Shown here: positions 62,207 to 64,000 of the stretch, one piece after another
Position numbering within the stretch: the first letter of the stretch is position 1
Layout: every line of letters starts with the position of its first letter
Assembly (NCBI GenBank): GCA_017517305.1
Contig: JAFWZV010000010.1
Coordinates: forward strand, 1 to 64,000
Direction of reading: 5' to 3'
DNA length: 64,000 bases
From: Lachnospiraceae bacterium
Lineage (GTDB): Bacteria > Bacillota > Clostridia > Lachnospirales > Lachnospiraceae
Notes under the pieces: model-generated
The model's input: only the letters and a program-made list of their open reading frames with translations
Databases searched by the model: none
What the model was told of the DNA's origin: nothing
Position numbers and translations under genes: made by a program

Positions 62207-62377
62207 ATGGAAACAGTATATTATATAGTTAAAAGCATAGATGGAGATTATGCAAATTTAGTTAGAGAAGATGAACCAAGTGGTGAACCAAAGCTTGTTG
62301 CAAGGGCACTGCTGCCTGAAAATATAAGTGAAGGTTGTAGATTAAAATATGAATTTTTACAGTATGAAATATGTTAA
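62207..62377 (+). CDS. Small 56-residue hypothetical protein
   Basis: ATG behind ATAGGAGATA, 26 bases after the acyltransferase stop. The product METVYYIVKSIDGDYANLV continues with an acidic EDEPSGEPK turn, then ALLPENISEGCRLKYEF and ends EIC. The pattern of a short beta-rich protein with IDGDYA and LPENISEG recalls small DUF3006-like proteins of Firmicutes. The SD, codon use and size support a real gene. Role unknown. Confidence 0.62.
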   Translation: METVYYIVKSIDGDYANLVREDEPSGEPKLVARALLPENISEGCRLKYEFLQYEIC

Positions 62378-62435
62378 TGTAAAAATAGTTCACCAAGGAA
62401 ATCTACAAACATATGAACAATTATCGAAATAACTC

Positions 62436-62464
62436 TTGACATTATGTTTTTCGCATGCTATTAT
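62436..62464 (+). promoter_or_regulatory. Strong promoter of the riboswitch/ABC transporter unit
   Basis: TTGACA (62436-62441), 17 bases, TATTAT (62459-62464) with extended TGC. This is one of the best promoters in the window. Transcription should start near 62471, just at the riboswitch. Confidence 0.88.
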
Positions 62465-62470
62465 ACCCTC

Positions 62471-62566
62471 ATAGAAATTCCTATGAGGGAGTAGCAGACG
62501 TTTATGACGTAATAAGTCAACATCCTGGCCGAAAGGTCTGGCTTATTTTAAATTGCGAGACTCATG
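62471..62566 (+). ncRNA. yybP-ykoY (manganese) riboswitch, probable
   Basis: The conserved core GGGAGTAGC (62487-62495), GTCAACATCC (62516-62525) with a GGCC-GAAA-GGTC stem, and GCGAGACTCAT (62555-62565) are in the order and spacing of the yybP-ykoY class. ATGAG (62483-62487) pairs with CTCAT (62561-62565) as closing helix. CCTCATAG/CTATGAGG at 62468-62488 is a competing local hairpin. The class senses Mn2+ and usually turns genes on. Confidence 0.78.
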
Positions 62567-62579
62567 TATTGCTAATAAA

Positions 62580-62645
62580 GCTATACGTGTGTCTTATTTT
62601 TTATGATTTTAACCGGGTATAGCAATTAGCGTACCCGGTCTTTTT
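62580..62645 (+). terminator. Riboswitch expression platform: terminator and antiterminator
   Basis: ACCGGGTA (62612-62619) pairs with TACCCGGT (62632-62639), followed by CTTTTT: a full terminator. GCTATAC (62580-62586) can instead pair with GTATAGC (62617-62623), which takes part of the left terminator arm, so the two folds exclude each other. Confidence 0.78.
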
Positions 62646-62656
62646 GCGCGTTGCAA

Positions 62657-62862
62657 TGAGCCGTGCTGGATAATGGATTAATTGTTCGTTGGGTGCTTGC
62701 ACACATAAGAACATATTAATCCATTAGACAATGCGGCGAATGCCGCGACACTGAGCGACACGAAGTGTTGCGATGTGTCAGCACGGCGAGGAGTGACACT
62801 GAGTGACACTGAACGACACTGAGCGACACGAAGTGTTGCGATGTGTCAGCACGGCGAGGAGT
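62657..62862. repeat. Palindromic intergenic repeat, copy B, with a duplicated 48-base module
   Basis: TGAGCCGTGC (62657-62666) pairs with GCACGGC (62781-62787, and again 62849-62855). Left arm ATGGATTAATTGTTC (62673-62687) pairs with 62709-62724 (one bulge) around GTGC-TT-GCAC. Right module: GCGGC-GAAT-GCCGC, then GACAC...GTGTC (62747-62779). A 48-base block 62747-62794 recurs exactly at 62815-62862, separated by two 10-base GACACTGA-type units. The gap 62378-62897 thus holds promoter, riboswitch, terminator and this repeat, with no gene. Confidence 0.78.
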
Positions 62863-62897
62863 GAATTTCCTACACATAAGAAAGGATGGTAAAAATT

Positions 62898-63596
62898 ATG
62901 TTTCTTGAAATCAGCGGAATTAAAAAGCACTTTGGAGAGGGTGATAGCAGAGTAGATGTACTTAAGGGTATCGACCTTCAAATCGAAAAGGGAGAGATTT
63001 GCGTTCTTCTTGGACCATCAGGCTCAGGTAAGTCAACACTTCTTAACATTATAGGAGGAATTGATGATGCAGATAGTGGCTACATATCAATAAATGGTGA
63101 GAAGACTGCAGACATGAATGAAAAATCTCTAACAAAGTATAGAAGAAAGCATCTTGGATACATTTTCCAGATGTATAATCTTATTCCTAATCTAAACATC
63201 AAAGAAAACATCGAGGTTGGCGCGTATCTTAGTGACAATCCTTTAGATGTAGACGAAATTCTTAAAACTCTTGGCTTGTATGAGCATAGACACAAGCTTC
63301 CAAATCAATTGTCAGGTGGCCAGCAGCAGAGATGCGCTATCGGCCGTGCTATAGTTAAAAACCCGGATATTTTACTTTGTGATGAGCCTACAGGTGCTCT
63401 TGATTACAACACTTCAAAGGATATTCTTAAGCTTATTGAAGATGTTAATAAAAAGTATGGAAATACAGTTATAATGGTAACCCACAATGATGCTATAAAA
63501 AATATGGCCGATAGAGTGGTTAAGCTTAGAGATGGTGTTATTCGTAAGAATTACCTTAACGATGAAAAGATTGCTGCTATGGATCTTGATTGGTAG
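62898..63596 (+). CDS. ABC transporter ATP-binding protein (MacB/LolD type)
   Basis: ATG 62898 is preferred since AAAGGA is about 11 bases upstream; an in-frame ATG at 62886 abuts that site. The 232-residue ATPase has Walker A LGPSGSGKSTLLN, the Q-loop FQMYNLIPNL, signature LSGGQQQRCAIGRAI, Walker B ILLCDEPTGALD and the H-loop VTHN. The family partners FtsX-like permeases in peptide efflux, antimicrobial resistance or mechanotransmission. A FtsX-like gene starts 12 bases after the stop. Expression should depend on the upstream riboswitch. Confidence 0.93.
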   Translation: MFLEISGIKKHFGEGDSRVDVLKGIDLQIEKGEICVLLGPSGSGKSTLLNIIGGIDDADSGYISINGEKTADMNEKSLTKYRRKHLGYIFQMYNLIPNLNIKENIEVGAYLSDNPLDVDEILKTLGLYEHRHKLPNQLSGGQQQRCAIGRAIVKNPDILLCDEPTGALDYNTSKDILKLIEDVNKKYGNTVIMVTHNDAIKNMADRVVKLRDGVIRKNYLNDEKIAAMDLDW

Positions 63597-63608
63597 GAGG
63601 TGTAGATT

Positions 63609-64000
63609 ATGAAGAATCCACTTAATAAACGATTTGTTAGAGAGCTTAAAAGCGATTTTGGAAAGTACATAGTTCTATTTGTATTTATAGTAGCAATGAT
63701 AGCTATAGTTTCAGGTTTTCAGGTTGCTGGAAATAGTATGATAAAGGCTTATGAAGAAAGCTTTGAAAAGTATAATATCGAGGATGGTAATTTTGAGCTT
63801 ACTGCTAAAGCAGATGAAGAGCTTATTAGTAAGATTGAAGAAAATGATGTGACTATCTATGAGAACTTTTACTTAGAAGAGGAAACTACATTAGGTACAA
63901 CAATGAGAATCTTCAAGAATCGTGAAGAGGTAAATAGAGCCTGTTTAATGTCAGGAGAGTTTCCAGTAGCAGATAATGAAATAGCCATAGATAGAATTCA
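63609..64000 (+). CDS. FtsX-like ABC transporter permease, cut by window end
   Basis: ATG behind TAGGAGGTG. The visible 130 residues have a basic start (NPLNKRFVRELKSDFGKY), one membrane helix (about 21-40, IVLFVFIVAMIAIVSGFQVAG) and an extracytoplasmic start with GNSMIKAYEESFEKYNIEDG and GEFPVADNEIAIDR, the MacB_PCD-like pattern. The remainder lies beyond position 64000. It partners the ATPase just upstream. Confidence 0.85.
   Translation, partial: MKNPLNKRFVRELKSDFGKYIVLFVFIVAMIAIVSGFQVAGNSMIKAYEESFEKYNIEDGNFELTAKADEELISKIEENDVTIYENFYLEEETTLGTTMRIFKNREEVNRACLMSGEFPVADNEIAIDRI

Noticed and set aside
62741-62862. Repeated GACACTGAGCGACACGAAG blocks as a possible CRISPR array
   Set aside because: Only two full units, no spacer series and no cas genes; better explained as a duplicated palindromic module.

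Overview
The window is AT-rich, low-GC Firmicute DNA, most likely from a butyrate-forming member of the Lachnospiraceae (Butyrivibrio/Pseudobutyrivibrio-like). Three things support this: the gene order thl-crt-hbd-bcd-etfB-etfA, strong AGGAGG ribosome binding sites with frequent TTG/GTG starts, and surface proteins with P-K/Q-T-G-D sorting signals. An alpha/beta-type small acid-soluble spore protein points to a sporulating ancestry. The placement is from recall of families and gene order, not from a database search.

Layout. 1-1527: tRNA-Gly and tRNA-Pro (minus), an AEC transporter, then tRNA-Val and tRNA-Met. 1650-6918: a surface cluster with a Cys/His-rich membrane-anchored protein, a thioester/CnaB/VaFE adhesin, and a convergent RGG- and His-rich TPM-like membrane protein. 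7201-16050: metabolic and small genes, namely ispF with a Cys-rich tail, a GNAT acetyltransferase, the electron-bifurcating transhydrogenase nfnAB, queH, an HExxH protein, two tandem XRE regulators, thyA and a dihydrofolate reductase gene. 16221-24356: a YbjQ/zinc-ribbon protein, a TPR protein with an acidic repeat tail, a 1021-residue Ala/Glu/Lys coiled-coil protein ending in a degenerate AAA+ domain, and an MreB actin homologue. 24379-26298: YgiQ-type radical SAM protein. 26440-32529: the butyrate operon. 32801-40038: a membrane protein, a hybrid histidine kinase with REC and Hpt, a papain-like protein, a DUF3137-like protein, a YkgJ-type protein, and mtnN-luxS for SAH detoxification and AI-2. 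40415-46444: a 2009-residue cell-wall protein behind a SigD-like promoter. 46540-50838: SASP, then tig-clpP-clpX-engB. 50813-56487: DUF4364 protein, rho, rpmE, DUF1385 protein, prmC, prfA. 56631-64000: pnuC, a metallophosphoesterase, an ECF sigma/anti-sigma pair, a C_GCAxxG_C_C protein, an acyltransferase, a 56-residue ORF, and a manganese-type riboswitch upstream of an ABC/FtsX-like transporter that runs off the window.

How the genes work together. Thl, Crt, Hbd and Bcd-EtfAB turn two acetyl-CoA into butyryl-CoA. Bcd-EtfAB reduces ferredoxin by bifurcation, and NfnAB couples reduced ferredoxin and NADH to NADPH. Tig-ClpXP-EngB and rpmE-prmC-prfA form protein quality-control and translation blocks. 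MtnN-LuxS recycles SAH.

Most interesting non-coding structure: the yybP-ykoY-like Mn riboswitch before a transporter not typical of that class; a palindromic intergenic repeat present twice with compensatory changes; a dihydrofolate reductase gene whose SD appears to be brought to the start codon by a hairpin; and two promoters nested inside terminators. The best candidate for an undescribed protein system is the YbjQ / TPR-acidic / coiled-coil pseudo-AAA+ / MreB stretch. I saw no CRISPR array, transposase, integrase or rRNA.
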